Shown: positions 8,203-16,790 of the stretch, piece after piece
How the letters are laid out: each line of letters starts with the position of its first letter
How positions within the stretch are numbered: position 1 is the stretch's first letter
Origin: Methylopumilus sp026399645
GTDB lineage: Bacteria; Pseudomonadota; Gammaproteobacteria; Burkholderiales; Methylophilaceae
Length of the DNA stretch: 64,000 nt
Assembly (NCBI RefSeq): GCF_965184065.1
Contig: NZ_OZ239098.1
Reading direction: 5' to 3' (one strand)
Translations under genes and position numbers: made by a program
Notes under the pieces: model-generated
Databases searched by the model: none
Told to the model about the DNA's origin: nothing
What the model saw: the letters and a program-made list of their open reading frames with translations, nothing else

Positions 8203-8649
8203 GTGAAAAAAGATAATCCGCCGCTCATTCGAGTTTATGGTTCTTTAATATATGAATTATTCGCTCTAGTACCCATATGGATGGTGGCAGGATTTATTTT
8301 TATATATTTCTTTGATGATTTTTTCGGTACATATCGCAGGCTAATATTTCAGATTTATTTATGGCTTATCTCAGGATTTTATTTAACTTATTGCTGGACC
8401 AAATCAGGCCAGACTCTGGCAATGAGAGCATGGAAATTAAAAATAATTTCTAGGCACGGAGCCCTAAGTAATAAATTAGCATGGAAGCGTTATATTTATG
8501 CAACCTTTGGAGCGCTTATGGGAGGCATAGCCTTCATATGGGCACTTACAAATAAGAAACATTTATATCTTCATGATCAAATTTTGAATAATCACTTTAT
8601 TGATGTTCGGTTTTATAAATCATCATCACACCGATTGAAAAAAAGATAA
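8203..8649 (+). CDS. RDD family membrane protein
   Basis: Small membrane protein of 148 residues with three predicted hydrophobic segments (about 12-35, 42-65 and 95-115). It shows the RDD-domain hallmark GQTLAMRAWKLKI, here without the canonical Arg-Asp-Asp near the start. RDD proteins are poorly characterised; transport or ion-homeostasis roles have been proposed for some. Translation would start at GTG. Its 3' end overlaps the convergent lptG gene by 53 bases, unusually long for this window. Confidence 0.75.
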   Translation: MKKDNPPLIRVYGSLIYELFALVPIWMVAGFIFIYFFDDFFGTYRRLIFQIYLWLISGFYLTYCWTKSGQTLAMRAWKLKIISRHGALSNKLAWKRYIYATFGALMGGIAFIWALTNKKHLYLHDQILNNHFIDVRFYKSSSHRLKKR

Positions 8650-9667
8650 GCGTAGGTATTACAGCACAAGATAGAGGGTGCCAGTCGTTAAGAAGTCCAA
8701 TATGCCTGAATCCTGAGTTCATGATCTGGTAGAAAATACCAAAAAGAATGCCTAGAAATATCTTTACATTTTTACCGCCAGAGCGTTCTTGAAAAAATCC
8801 GAATGGAATTGCAAACAATACCATTGCAATAGATGCTAGTGGATAAATTAATTTTTCCCATAAAGCTATTTCATATCTAGTAACTTTTTGCCTATTATTT
8901 TTCAGATATTTAATAAAATGTATAAGGCCCATTGATGACATTTTTTCTGGAGAGATAAGCAGAACATTCATCATTTCAGGTTTTATAAGTGATTTCCAAT
9001 TTGCACTTTTGAGCGAATTCGTAGAAATCTTATCTTGATTAAAAATTGTTTGATCAACATCCTCAAGCTTCCATTCAGATTCTTTAAAGTTACCTTTTTT
9101 AGCGTTTGTAATTGTTCTTAGGTGAAAATTATTATCGAATTCGTATATATGTATATTTGATAAGCTTGTATCTGGCAAAACATGCTCAACATTAATAAAG
9201 CTATTGCTATCTTTAATCCATAAACCAGATCTAAATTCTTGAGTCACAATAGACTCTTTGGCTGTAATTTTTATTTCTTGCGCTTTTTTTTCTGTAAAAG
9301 GAGTCACGAGATCTCCCACCGCAAATGTAAATAAAGTAAAAAATAATCCGGTAAATGAGAGTGTAAGTGCTATGTGCTTTATCGAGTATCCGCTTGAACG
9401 TATAACAGTTAATTCAGAATTTTCAGAAAGCTGCCCGATAGCATACATAGATCCAATAAGGACTGCGATAGGGACGATTTCATAAACATGCCCTGGGATA
9501 CTAAAAACAACATAACTAAAAATACTAAGTAAGCTATACGTTCCCTTGCCTAAATCATTCATTTCTTGAATGAAATCAAAAAAAGATAATATACCTATAA
9601 GCCCAATCATGATCCCGAAAATTGGCAAAACAAACTCTAAATTAAGATATCGATACAAAATTTTCAT
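8597..9667 (-). CDS. lptG: LPS export ABC transporter permease LptG
   Basis: One of the two permease subunits of the LptB2FGC complex that extracts lipopolysaccharide from the inner membrane. The 356-residue YjgP/YjgQ-family protein starts with a typical MKILYRYLNLEFVLPIFG segment. It has three N-terminal transmembrane helices, a large periplasmic beta-jellyroll domain (about 130-260) and three C-terminal helices. A GFFQERSGG loop resembles the conserved cytoplasmic segment of LptG. It overlaps lptF by 4 bases (ATGA), so the two subunits are probably translationally coupled. The 3' end overlaps the opposing RDD gene. Confidence 0.93.
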   Translation of the reverse strand: MKILYRYLNLEFVLPIFGIMIGLIGILSFFDFIQEMNDLGKGTYSLLSIFSYVVFSIPGHVYEIVPIAVLIGSMYAIGQLSENSELTVIRSSGYSIKHIALTLSFTGLFFTLFTFAVGDLVTPFTEKKAQEIKITAKESIVTQEFRSGLWIKDSNSFINVEHVLPDTSLSNIHIYEFDNNFHLRTITNAKKGNFKESEWKLEDVDQTIFNQDKISTNSLKSANWKSLIKPEMMNVLLISPEKMSSMGLIHFIKYLKNNRQKVTRYEIALWEKLIYPLASIAMVLFAIPFGFFQERSGGKNVKIFLGILFGIFYQIMNSGFRHIGLLNDWHPLSCAVIPTLIFFSIGVMMIYKTEHQ

Positions 9668-10758
9668 TTTGTATTTAAGATGCTTTTTAAGTTAAATAAC
9701 GGCTGATTGATTGACCGTCTATAAGTAAAATAAATGGCTACAAATAAAAAAATAAGATGAATTGGCCAAAAACCAATTGTTACACTTACTTTTTTAAGGG
9801 TGATGAATGTATTCATGATAGCTAAAAGATTATTGTAGATAATAAAAATTAACACAGCAAAAATAATATTAAGAGATCTTCCTGCCCGAGGATTGGTAAA
9901 GCTTAAGGGAATAGCTAAGAAAACTAATAGAATGCATGAAATGGGAGATGCAATCCTCCACTGAAGTTCTAATCGGTCTCCTAGAGTATTAGATTTAATT
10001 ACATCAGAAAGTTTTTTACTATCAATACTTTCTATATAAGGCTCAACAGGTTGTTGGGCAGTCAAAATGCCATATTGATCAAATTCAGTAGTAGAAAACT
10101 CTTTTGTATTTGGAATGCCCTCGTACCTTCGGCCTTTTTGCAAAATAATATAGTTATCACCTTTGCTTGAAATTTCTCGATGGCCATTGCTAGCAATCAC
10201 CACGCCTAATTTATTATTGTGCTTTGTTTGTACAAAAATATTTTTTACAGAACTTCCTAATTCATCAAAGCTTTCAATATAAAATACTCGATCTAAACTT
10301 TTTGATTCTTTAAACGTCCCTGGATTAAGCCTTGACAATTCATCGCGACTTTTTAATTGGCTCTTAAATTGATCGGCAGTTCTGACTGCCCAAGGGTTTA
10401 AAAAAAGTGAAAGAAATGCCACCATGAATATTGCCGGCAAAGCAAAAGAAGCAATTGGTTTAATAATCTTTGCGAGACTTAAGCCAGAGCTAAGCCAGAT
10501 AATCATTTCTTGGTCACGATACCATCGAGAAAGCGTAAGAAGTACTGCTAAGAAAATAGACAGAGACAAAAGAAGGGGGGAATATTTGATAAGATTAAGT
10601 CCCAGAATTGTCATGATTGAATCATTCGGGATAGCACCCTTAGCTGCATATCTAAGATAAAATGTAATTCTTTGGGCCATTACTATACTCATAAGTACCA
10701 AAAGTGCCGTAACTGAATTAACAAGCAGTTCTTTTTTTAACGAGCTTTTAAATAGCAT
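9664..10758 (-). CDS. lptF: LPS export ABC transporter permease LptF
   Basis: Partner permease of LptG in the LPS extraction complex. The protein has 364 residues: N-terminal transmembrane helices from about residue 13, a periplasmic domain (about 130-265) with the FSTTEFDQYGI pattern of YjgP, and C-terminal helices with AIPLSFTNPRAGRS, the conserved LptF motif. It is the first gene of the lptFG pair and is divergent from pepA with only 45 bases between them, as in E. coli and many Betaproteobacteria. Confidence 0.93.
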   Translation of the reverse strand: MLFKSSLKKELLVNSVTALLVLMSIVMAQRITFYLRYAAKGAIPNDSIMTILGLNLIKYSPLLLSLSIFLAVLLTLSRWYRDQEMIIWLSSGLSLAKIIKPIASFALPAIFMVAFLSLFLNPWAVRTADQFKSQLKSRDELSRLNPGTFKESKSLDRVFYIESFDELGSSVKNIFVQTKHNNKLGVVIASNGHREISSKGDNYIILQKGRRYEGIPNTKEFSTTEFDQYGILTAQQPVEPYIESIDSKKLSDVIKSNTLGDRLELQWRIASPISCILLVFLAIPLSFTNPRAGRSLNIIFAVLIFIIYNNLLAIMNTFITLKKVSVTIGFWPIHLIFLFVAIYFTYRRSINQPLFNLKSILNTK

Positions 10759-10803
10759 TGATTTTTCCCGTTTTTAAAATTCGAGAATATTTAAGGAATA
10801 TAT

Positions 10804-12285
10804 ATGAAATTTAGCATAAAAACAGATCACCCGGAGAAACAACGATCAGATGTATTAGTTCTCGGAGTTTACGACTCACTTAAGGTTGTATATGACAAAC
10901 CAATTTTAAGCACATCTACGATTAACTATATTGCTTCTATTTTGAAACATGGTGATATGAGCGGTAAAGCTGGCTCTTCTCTTATTTTATATAATGTACC
11001 TGGAATAAAGATCCCAAAAATACTTTTAATAGGTCTAGGTAAAGAAAAAGAGCTAGATGGGAAAAAATACTGTGCCGCAGTAAGAGCTATGATTTATGCA
11101 CTTAAGAAAATGGACGTTAAAACAATTTCATCTTATATACAAATTGCTCCAGTTATAGAAAGTGATATTGCTTGGAATATTGAGCACTTTATAAACGAAG
11201 TTATGGACGCGAGTTATGAATTCGCTGAGCTCAAAACAATTAATAAAAAAACTAAAAAAACTTTTGATTTTCTTGTGAATGTAGATAAGAAAAATCAAAA
11301 AATCGCTGAGGCAGCGCTAAAGAAATCCTTTGCATTAGCAAAAGGGATTGAGCTTACAAAAACGCTTGGCAATCTCCCACCTAACATATGTACCCCCACT
11401 TATTTGGGCAAAAAAGCTCAAGAAATTGGAAAAGAACATGGCATGAAGATTGATGTTTTAGATCAAAAACAAATTGAAAAATTAAAAATGGGTTCTTTCC
11501 TTGGTGTAGCTAAAGGCAGCAGACAGCCCCCAAAATTTATTATACTTCAGCACAATAAAGGTAAAAAAACACAAAAACCCATTATTTTGGTAGGCAAGGG
11601 CATTACGTTCGATGCAGGTGGCATATCAATTAAACCTGCGGGTGATATGGATGAAATGAAATACGATATGTGTGGAGCGGCTAGCGTCCTCGGTACCTTT
11701 GAGACGATTGGCCTATTAAATCTCCCCATGAATGTCATTGGAATAATTCCAACATGTGAGAATTTACCTGATGGGTTAGCTTTGAAACCCGGAGATATTT
11801 TAACCAGTATGTCAGGCCAAACAATTGAAGTATTAAATACTGACGCTGAAGGAAGATTAATCTTATGCGATGCATTAACTTACGCAGAGAGATTTAATCC
11901 AGAGGTCGTAATTGATATTGCAACTCTCACAGGGGCATGTGTGATTGCTCTTGGACATCACGCTTCAGCCTTGTATAGCAATGACGATAAGTTAGCTAAA
12001 GATCTTGAGTCAGCAGGTCAAATATCTATGGATCGTGTATGGCGTATGCCGTTGTGGGAAGACTATCAATCACAACTCGATAGCAACTTTGCAGATATGG
12101 CTAATATTGGCGGAAGAGCAGGAGGTAGTATTACTGCGGCTTGCTTCTTATCTAGATTTGCAAAAAAATATAAATGGGCTCATTTGGATATTGCAGGAAC
12201 TGCATGGAAATCCGGAAAAGCTAAAGGAGCCACGGGAAGGCCGGTTGGATTATTAACACAATATATATTAAATAAAATATATTAA
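10804..12285 (+). CDS. pepA: Cytosol aminopeptidase (leucyl aminopeptidase, M17)
   Basis: Two-metal aminopeptidase of 493 residues. It has an N-terminal regulatory domain to about residue 165 and a C-terminal catalytic domain. The family signature NTDAEGRLILCDAL is intact near residues 345-358, and VGKGITFDAGGISIKP, containing metal-binding Lys and Asp, lies near 260-275. In E. coli, PepA also binds DNA and acts in plasmid recombination and carAB control; this cannot be judged here. It sits divergent to lptFG and six bases upstream of holC, the conserved pepA-holC arrangement. Confidence 0.96.
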   Translation: MKFSIKTDHPEKQRSDVLVLGVYDSLKVVYDKPILSTSTINYIASILKHGDMSGKAGSSLILYNVPGIKIPKILLIGLGKEKELDGKKYCAAVRAMIYALKKMDVKTISSYIQIAPVIESDIAWNIEHFINEVMDASYEFAELKTINKKTKKTFDFLVNVDKKNQKIAEAALKKSFALAKGIELTKTLGNLPPNICTPTYLGKKAQEIGKEHGMKIDVLDQKQIEKLKMGSFLGVAKGSRQPPKFIILQHNKGKKTQKPIILVGKGITFDAGGISIKPAGDMDEMKYDMCGAASVLGTFETIGLLNLPMNVIGIIPTCENLPDGLALKPGDILTSMSGQTIEVLNTDAEGRLILCDALTYAERFNPEVVIDIATLTGACVIALGHHASALYSNDDKLAKDLESAGQISMDRVWRMPLWEDYQSQLDSNFADMANIGGRAGGSITAACFLSRFAKKYKWAHLDIAGTAWKSGKAKGATGRPVGLLTQYILNKIY

Positions 12286-12291
12286 ACTTTC

Positions 12292-12708
12292 ATGACCTAT
12301 ATAGATTTTTATTTTAATGTAGAAAATAAATTTAATAAAATTCATGAAATCTTAGAAAAAGAAATTTTTCGAAAAAGAAAAATATATATATCAGTAAGTG
12401 ATTTAAACGGCGCTGAGCTATTAAGCGACTTTCTGTATTCAGCTGCAGTCACTTCATTCCTACCGCATATGATAGGAAGTTATGAAGAGAGAGCGCCTGT
12501 TCATATTGATTGGGAACATAAATCTTTAAGTGATGACTTTATGGTTAATTTAAAGTCAGATATTCCACCTTCTTTTTCAAGGTACTTGAGGCTTATTGAG
12601 ATTGTGTCCAACGACGACGAAGACAAGAAAAAAGCAAGAGATCGTCTAAAGTTTTATCGTGATCGCGGTTACGAGATTAAGCTGATTGATGTTACAAAAG
12701 AAATTTAA
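12292..12708 (+). CDS. holC: DNA polymerase III chi subunit
   Basis: Small clamp-loader accessory protein of 138 residues. It links the psi/clamp-loader complex to single-strand DNA-binding protein at the replication fork. Recognition rests on the N-terminal IDFYFNV pattern, the central SFLPHMIG segment, the P-rich FLPHM/APVHIDW region typical of chi, and position directly after pepA. Sequence conservation of chi is low, so context carries part of the weight. It ends one base before the convergent gcvH stop. Confidence 0.88.
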   Translation: MTYIDFYFNVENKFNKIHEILEKEIFRKRKIYISVSDLNGAELLSDFLYSAAVTSFLPHMIGSYEERAPVHIDWEHKSLSDDFMVNLKSDIPPSFSRYLRLIEIVSNDDEDKKKARDRLKFYRDRGYEIKLIDVTKEI

Positions 12709-13089
12709 TTAGCGAGTGAGTTCGGAGTATTGAGAAGCGTCTAAAAAAAGCTCTTTGTTATTTATGTCATCTTGAGATGACATTTTACAAATCCAAGTTT
12801 CATAGGGCTTGTCGTTAATTGACTCTGGAGATTTTTGTATATTAGGGTTAATTTCCATCATCACACCATTGAGCGGCCCTATTAAATCAGAAGCTGTTTT
12901 GACTGACTCAATCGTACCAAAGGCAATCTCTCTTGAGATCTGACTTTGTAATTTGGGGAGCTCTACAAAAACGACATCACCTAAAAGATTTTGTGCGAAA
13001 TCGGTAATGCCAATTTCATAAATAGCATCCCCAATGGATTTAATCCAGAGGTGCTCACGTGTATAGATAAGTGTATTTGGAATATTCAT
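12709..13089 (-). CDS. gcvH: Glycine cleavage system H protein (lipoyl carrier), isolated
   Basis: Lipoyl-domain protein of 126 residues. Conserved features are YTREHLWI at the N-terminus, DFAQNLLGDVVFVELP, the lipoylation motif ESVKTASD with lysine 64, and PYETWIC near the C-terminus. H protein carries the aminomethyl group between the P, T and L proteins of glycine cleavage. In some bacteria it also serves as a lipoate relay for 2-oxoacid dehydrogenases. No gcvT or gcvP lies in this window, so its partner system is elsewhere or absent. It stands alone between holC and the endopeptidase gene. Confidence 0.9.
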   Translation of the reverse strand: MNIPNTLIYTREHLWIKSIGDAIYEIGITDFAQNLLGDVVFVELPKLQSQISREIAFGTIESVKTASDLIGPLNGVMMEINPNIQKSPESINDKPYETWICKMSSQDDINNKELFLDASQYSELTR

Positions 13090-13134
13090 AATAAATTAGT
13101 TAAAAGCAATTTTATCTTTAAATACATTAAGTTA

Positions 13135-13163
13135 ATGACAAATATGTTTTTTTTGTTTATTAT
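13135..13163 (+). promoter_or_regulatory. Predicted sigma70 promoter of the penicillin-binding endopeptidase gene
   Basis: ATGACA (5 of 6 to the -35 consensus) lies 17 bases before TATTAT, about 34 bases upstream of the ATG. An AGGAG ribosome-binding site lies between promoter and gene. The gene has its own promoter because the upstream neighbour is on the other strand. Confidence 0.6.
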
Positions 13164-13196
13164 CGCGTAAATTTAGTATGAATAGGAGATTACAGA

Positions 13197-14117
13197 ATGA
13201 GAGAACGTATCAGACTTTTTTTCATCCTAAGCATTACTTTTTTTCTTGCATTACCTGCAATCACAGTTCAAGCAAAACCATCAAAAGCAGAGATAGCTCG
13301 CATATCTCGAGCAGATACCAAAACCAATAAAGACGGCCTTTTAAGGGTAGCCTCTTCAAACGCTCTTATTGTAAATCAAAATACTGGCGAAGTATTATTT
13401 GCTAAAGATACTGACGCTTTAACTTCTATTGCTTCAGTTACTAAGCTGATGACTGCTATGGTAACTTTAGATGCAAATCTTTCTATGGATGAAGAGATTG
13501 CCATCACGAATGAAGATGTAGATACGGTAAAAAATTCAAGTTCAAAATTGCCAGTGGGAACAGTCTTGCCCCGCTCAGAATTGCTTAAAATTGCTTTGAT
13601 TGCTTCTGATAATCGTGCAGCATCCGCTTTGGGTAGAAATTATCCAACAGGAAAAGCTGGTTTCGTAAATGCCATGAATATTAAAGCATTACAACTTGAC
13701 ATGACGCGCAGTGAATTTGCAGACCCTACAGGGCTTAATAATCATAATATGTCGACAGCTGAAGATCTTGTAAAGATGGTAAAAGCCGCATACCAATACC
13801 CTGAAATTCGAGAAATTACAACGACAGCTTCATACGAAGCTTACGTTAAAGGGCATCGTGCGCCAGTAAATTTTAATAATACTAATGGACTGATAAGAAA
13901 GAGTGACTGGATTATTGGCTTATCAAAAACTGGCTTTATCCAAGAAGCTGGACGATGCCTAGTCATGCAAGCCATGATAAGTGGACAGCCTATGATTATA
14001 GTATTACTTAAATCTTATGGAAGTGCTACTCGAACTGCAGATGCAAATAGAATTCGTAAGTGGATCGAAAAAACCTCTTCAATTTCTCATTTAAATCAAT
14101 CTAAACAAGACAGCTAA
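13197..14117 (+). CDS. pbpG: D-alanyl-D-alanine endopeptidase (PBP7-type, S11 family)
   Basis: Periplasmic low-molecular-mass penicillin-binding protein of 306 residues that cleaves peptidoglycan cross-links. A signal peptide occupies about residues 1-26 (ending VQA). The three serine-peptidase motifs are in order: S80-V-T-K83, S137-D-N139 and K244-T-G246. The protein is shorter than DacA-type carboxypeptidases and lacks their C-terminal amphipathic anchor, which favours the PbpG/PBP7 group. AGGAG sits just before the ATG. The 3' end overlaps topA by four bases on the opposite strand. Confidence 0.9.
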   Translation: MRERIRLFFILSITFFLALPAITVQAKPSKAEIARISRADTKTNKDGLLRVASSNALIVNQNTGEVLFAKDTDALTSIASVTKLMTAMVTLDANLSMDEEIAITNEDVDTVKNSSSKLPVGTVLPRSELLKIALIASDNRAASALGRNYPTGKAGFVNAMNIKALQLDMTRSEFADPTGLNNHNMSTAEDLVKMVKAAYQYPEIREITTTASYEAYVKGHRAPVNFNNTNGLIRKSDWIIGLSKTGFIQEAGRCLVMQAMISGQPMIIVLLKSYGSATRTADANRIRKWIEKTSSISHLNQSKQDS

Positions 14118-14134
14118 ACTTTTTTAGCTTTTAT
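14112..14134 (+). terminator. Intrinsic terminator at the end of the endopeptidase gene
   Basis: AGCTAAA / TTTAGCT stem of 7 bp with a CTTT loop, followed by TTTTA. The left arm includes the TAA stop codon, and the whole hairpin overlaps the last codons of the convergent topA gene. Confidence 0.5.
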
Positions 14135-16675
14135 AGCTTTCTTCTTTGCTGCAGGTTTTTTAATAACTTCTTTTTTCTCAGATGTTTTCTTAACAGTTGT
14201 TTTTTTAGCTACTGTTTTCTTTTTGCCCTTGCTCGAAGCTTCTTTATGAGTAATTAGTATTAGAGCCTCTTCCAAAGTAATTTTTTCGATATCCTGATCT
14301 TTTGACAAGGTAACTTTAGTAGAGCCTTTTTGAAGGTAGATGCCATAGCGACCATTAAAAATTTCAACCGAAAGGTTTGCTTCGGGATCGTTACCCAAAA
14401 TTCTTAAAGGAGCATTTTTAGCAATAGCTTCTGCTATTAGCTCAAGGGCTCGATCCAGTGTGATATCAAAAATAGATTCGGATCTTGGAATAGATTTAAA
14501 TTTGCCATCATAATTTACATAAGGTCCAAAACGTCCAATATTTACAATCACTTTTTTGGCAGTTTCAGGGTGGAGACCTAACTCTTTAGGAAGAGATAGA
14601 AGATTTAATGCTATATCTTCATTTAAATCACTCAATGAAGTTTCTTTGGGAACACTAACGCGCTTAGGTTTCTTTTTGCTATCTTCTTCTTGAACACCTA
14701 CTTGAAGATAAGGTCCATAGGGACCTACCAATAGAAGAACATCTTTTCCGGTTTCAGGATCTTTGCAAACAAGAACAGGCTCATTAGAAGCGCTTGAATC
14801 ACCATTTACATTTCTAGTGTAATCACAATCTGGGTAGCCTGAGCATCCAATGAACTTACCTCTCCTACCAAGTCTAGAGAATAAAGGTTTGCCGCATTTA
14901 GGACAGTCTTCATGAATAGCTTCTTGTGTAATTTCAGCTCGATCGATATTTGATTTTTCAATAATTGTTTTATTGAAGTCATCCCAAAAGCTTTTAAGAA
15001 GCGGAATCCATTCTTTATTATTCTCTGCAATTTCGTCTAAAGAGCTTTCAAGACCAGCAGTAAAATCATAATCTACATAGCGGGTAAAATGCTCAGTTAA
15101 AAATTTATTAACTACACGACCTACATCAGTAGGCATAAATCTTTTTTTATCGAGAATGACATATTCACGATCTTGAAGTGTTGAAATAATACTTGCATAG
15201 GTAGAAGGTCTTCCAATGCCATACTCCTCCAAAGATTTGACTAGGCTGGCTTCAGAGTATCTGGGCGGTGGCTCAGTGAAATGTTGATCACCATAAATTT
15301 TATCAATAGTTAGAATTTCACCAGTTTCAAGTGGAGGTAATTTAAGAGAGTCTTCATCTTCATTTGAAGCATCATCTAAGCTTTCAGTATAGATAGCAAT
15401 AAATCCTGGGAATATAAGCGTTTGCCCTGTCGCCCTGAATAAATTTGCTTCAGAGCCAATTGCAAGATCAACACTCACCGCATCAAACTTTGCTGGCGTC
15501 ATTTGGCTAGCTAAAGATCGCTTCCATATCATTTCGTATAACTTAAATTGTTCAGGAGACAATTTACCGATAAGGCTCTGGGGTGTTCGGCTAATATCTG
15601 TTGGTCTAATAGCTTCATGTGCCTCTTGCGCATTTTTTGATTTTGTTTTGTAAAAAATAGGCGCTTTAGGTAAATAATCTGCTTCAAAATTTGACTGAAT
15701 GTATCCTCTAATTTGATTCATCGCTTCATTTGAGAGAGAGAGTGAATCAGTCCTCATGTAAGTAATTAATCCTACGGCACCGCTGCCAGTATCAAGGCCT
15801 TCATATAGCTGCTGGGCAATTCTCATGGCTCGGCTCGTTGTAAAACCCAGTTTGCGAACTGACTCTTGTTGAAGTGTTGATGTTGAGAATGGGGGCGCAG
15901 GGTTGCGCGTTCTCTGTTTTTTTTCAACGCGCGTTACTTTTGTTTTTCCAGCACTTTCTAGAAGCAATTTACCAACAATATTTTCGTGATCTTCTTTTGA
16001 AGTAATAGTAAATTGCTCCACTTTTTTATTGTCGAGCTGAACGAGTTTTGCTTGAAATTTATTTTTAGACTTAATAGAATCTAAATGAATCGTCCAATAT
16101 TCTTGGCTGATAAATTTTTCTATTTCAATTTCTCTTTCAATAATAAGCCTTAGTGCTGGGCTCTGAACTCTTCCCGCCGATAATCCTCTTCTGATTTTCT
16201 TCCAAAGTAGAGGTGATAAATTGAAACCTACAAGATAGTCGAGCGCTCTTCTAGCTTGCTGAGCGTTGACAAGAGGCATTGATATATCTCTAGGATGTTC
16301 AATGGCATACTCAATAGCTGATTTTGTAATTTCCTGAAAAATGACTCTTTTAATTAACTTATCTTTAGTTAATTTTTTTTCATTGAGTATTTCCAGGATA
16401 TGCCATGAAATGGCTTCTCCTTCTCTGTCAGGATCCGTAGCTAGATAGACTTCATCAGATTTTTTTACGGCTCTTGCGATTTCATCAACATGCCTGGAGT
16501 TTCTTTCAATAATTGCATAATTCATTTTGAAATTATTATCTGTTTCAACGGCACCTGTTTTTGGAATAAGGTCACGTACATGACCATAAGATGCTAAAAC
16601 TTCGAATTTATTGCCAAGATACTTTTGAAGAGTTTTGGCTTTAGATGGTGATTCAACAATTAAAAGTTTAGACAT
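14114..16675 (-). CDS. topA: DNA topoisomerase I
   Basis: Type IA topoisomerase of 853 residues that relaxes negative supercoils. The TOPRIM domain has Glu8 in VESPSKAKTL and DPDREGEA at 81-88. The active-site tyrosine is Tyr306 in GLITYMRTDS. A single four-cysteine zinc ribbon (CPKCGKPL ... CSGYPDC) near 620-650 is followed by repeated topoisomerase C-terminal modules (GPYGPYLQVG, GRFGPYVNYDG, GRYGIYLQKG). The last 35 residues form a lysine/alanine-rich tail that probably contacts DNA or RNA polymerase. This layout, with one zinc ribbon and multiple GxYGxY repeats, is typical of non-enteric Proteobacteria. Confidence 0.97.
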   Translation of the reverse strand: MSKLLIVESPSKAKTLQKYLGNKFEVLASYGHVRDLIPKTGAVETDNNFKMNYAIIERNSRHVDEIARAVKKSDEVYLATDPDREGEAISWHILEILNEKKLTKDKLIKRVIFQEITKSAIEYAIEHPRDISMPLVNAQQARRALDYLVGFNLSPLLWKKIRRGLSAGRVQSPALRLIIEREIEIEKFISQEYWTIHLDSIKSKNKFQAKLVQLDNKKVEQFTITSKEDHENIVGKLLLESAGKTKVTRVEKKQRTRNPAPPFSTSTLQQESVRKLGFTTSRAMRIAQQLYEGLDTGSGAVGLITYMRTDSLSLSNEAMNQIRGYIQSNFEADYLPKAPIFYKTKSKNAQEAHEAIRPTDISRTPQSLIGKLSPEQFKLYEMIWKRSLASQMTPAKFDAVSVDLAIGSEANLFRATGQTLIFPGFIAIYTESLDDASNEDEDSLKLPPLETGEILTIDKIYGDQHFTEPPPRYSEASLVKSLEEYGIGRPSTYASIISTLQDREYVILDKKRFMPTDVGRVVNKFLTEHFTRYVDYDFTAGLESSLDEIAENNKEWIPLLKSFWDDFNKTIIEKSNIDRAEITQEAIHEDCPKCGKPLFSRLGRRGKFIGCSGYPDCDYTRNVNGDSSASNEPVLVCKDPETGKDVLLLVGPYGPYLQVGVQEEDSKKKPKRVSVPKETSLSDLNEDIALNLLSLPKELGLHPETAKKVIVNIGRFGPYVNYDGKFKSIPRSESIFDITLDRALELIAEAIAKNAPLRILGNDPEANLSVEIFNGRYGIYLQKGSTKVTLSKDQDIEKITLEEALILITHKEASSKGKKKTVAKKTTVKKTSEKKEVIKKPAAKKKAIKAKKV

Positions 16676-16790
16676 TAGGGGTTTCTAGATCAAAAATTTG
16701 GGTGAATAATAAATTTAAATCTTGATATACACAAGGTGTCTATACTAACTTAGTTAAATAAATTACGTTAATTAAATTTAAATAATGATT

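Noticed and set aside
14114..14225. Lys/Ala-rich tail of TopA as a possible frameshift or low-complexity artefact
   Set aside because: The tail is in frame, ends normally, and similar basic tails are common in TopA.
16676..16790. Possible small RNA or promoter between ttcA and topA
   Set aside because: The 115-base gap is AT-rich with no strong hairpin, tRNA or good promoter pair that I can support.
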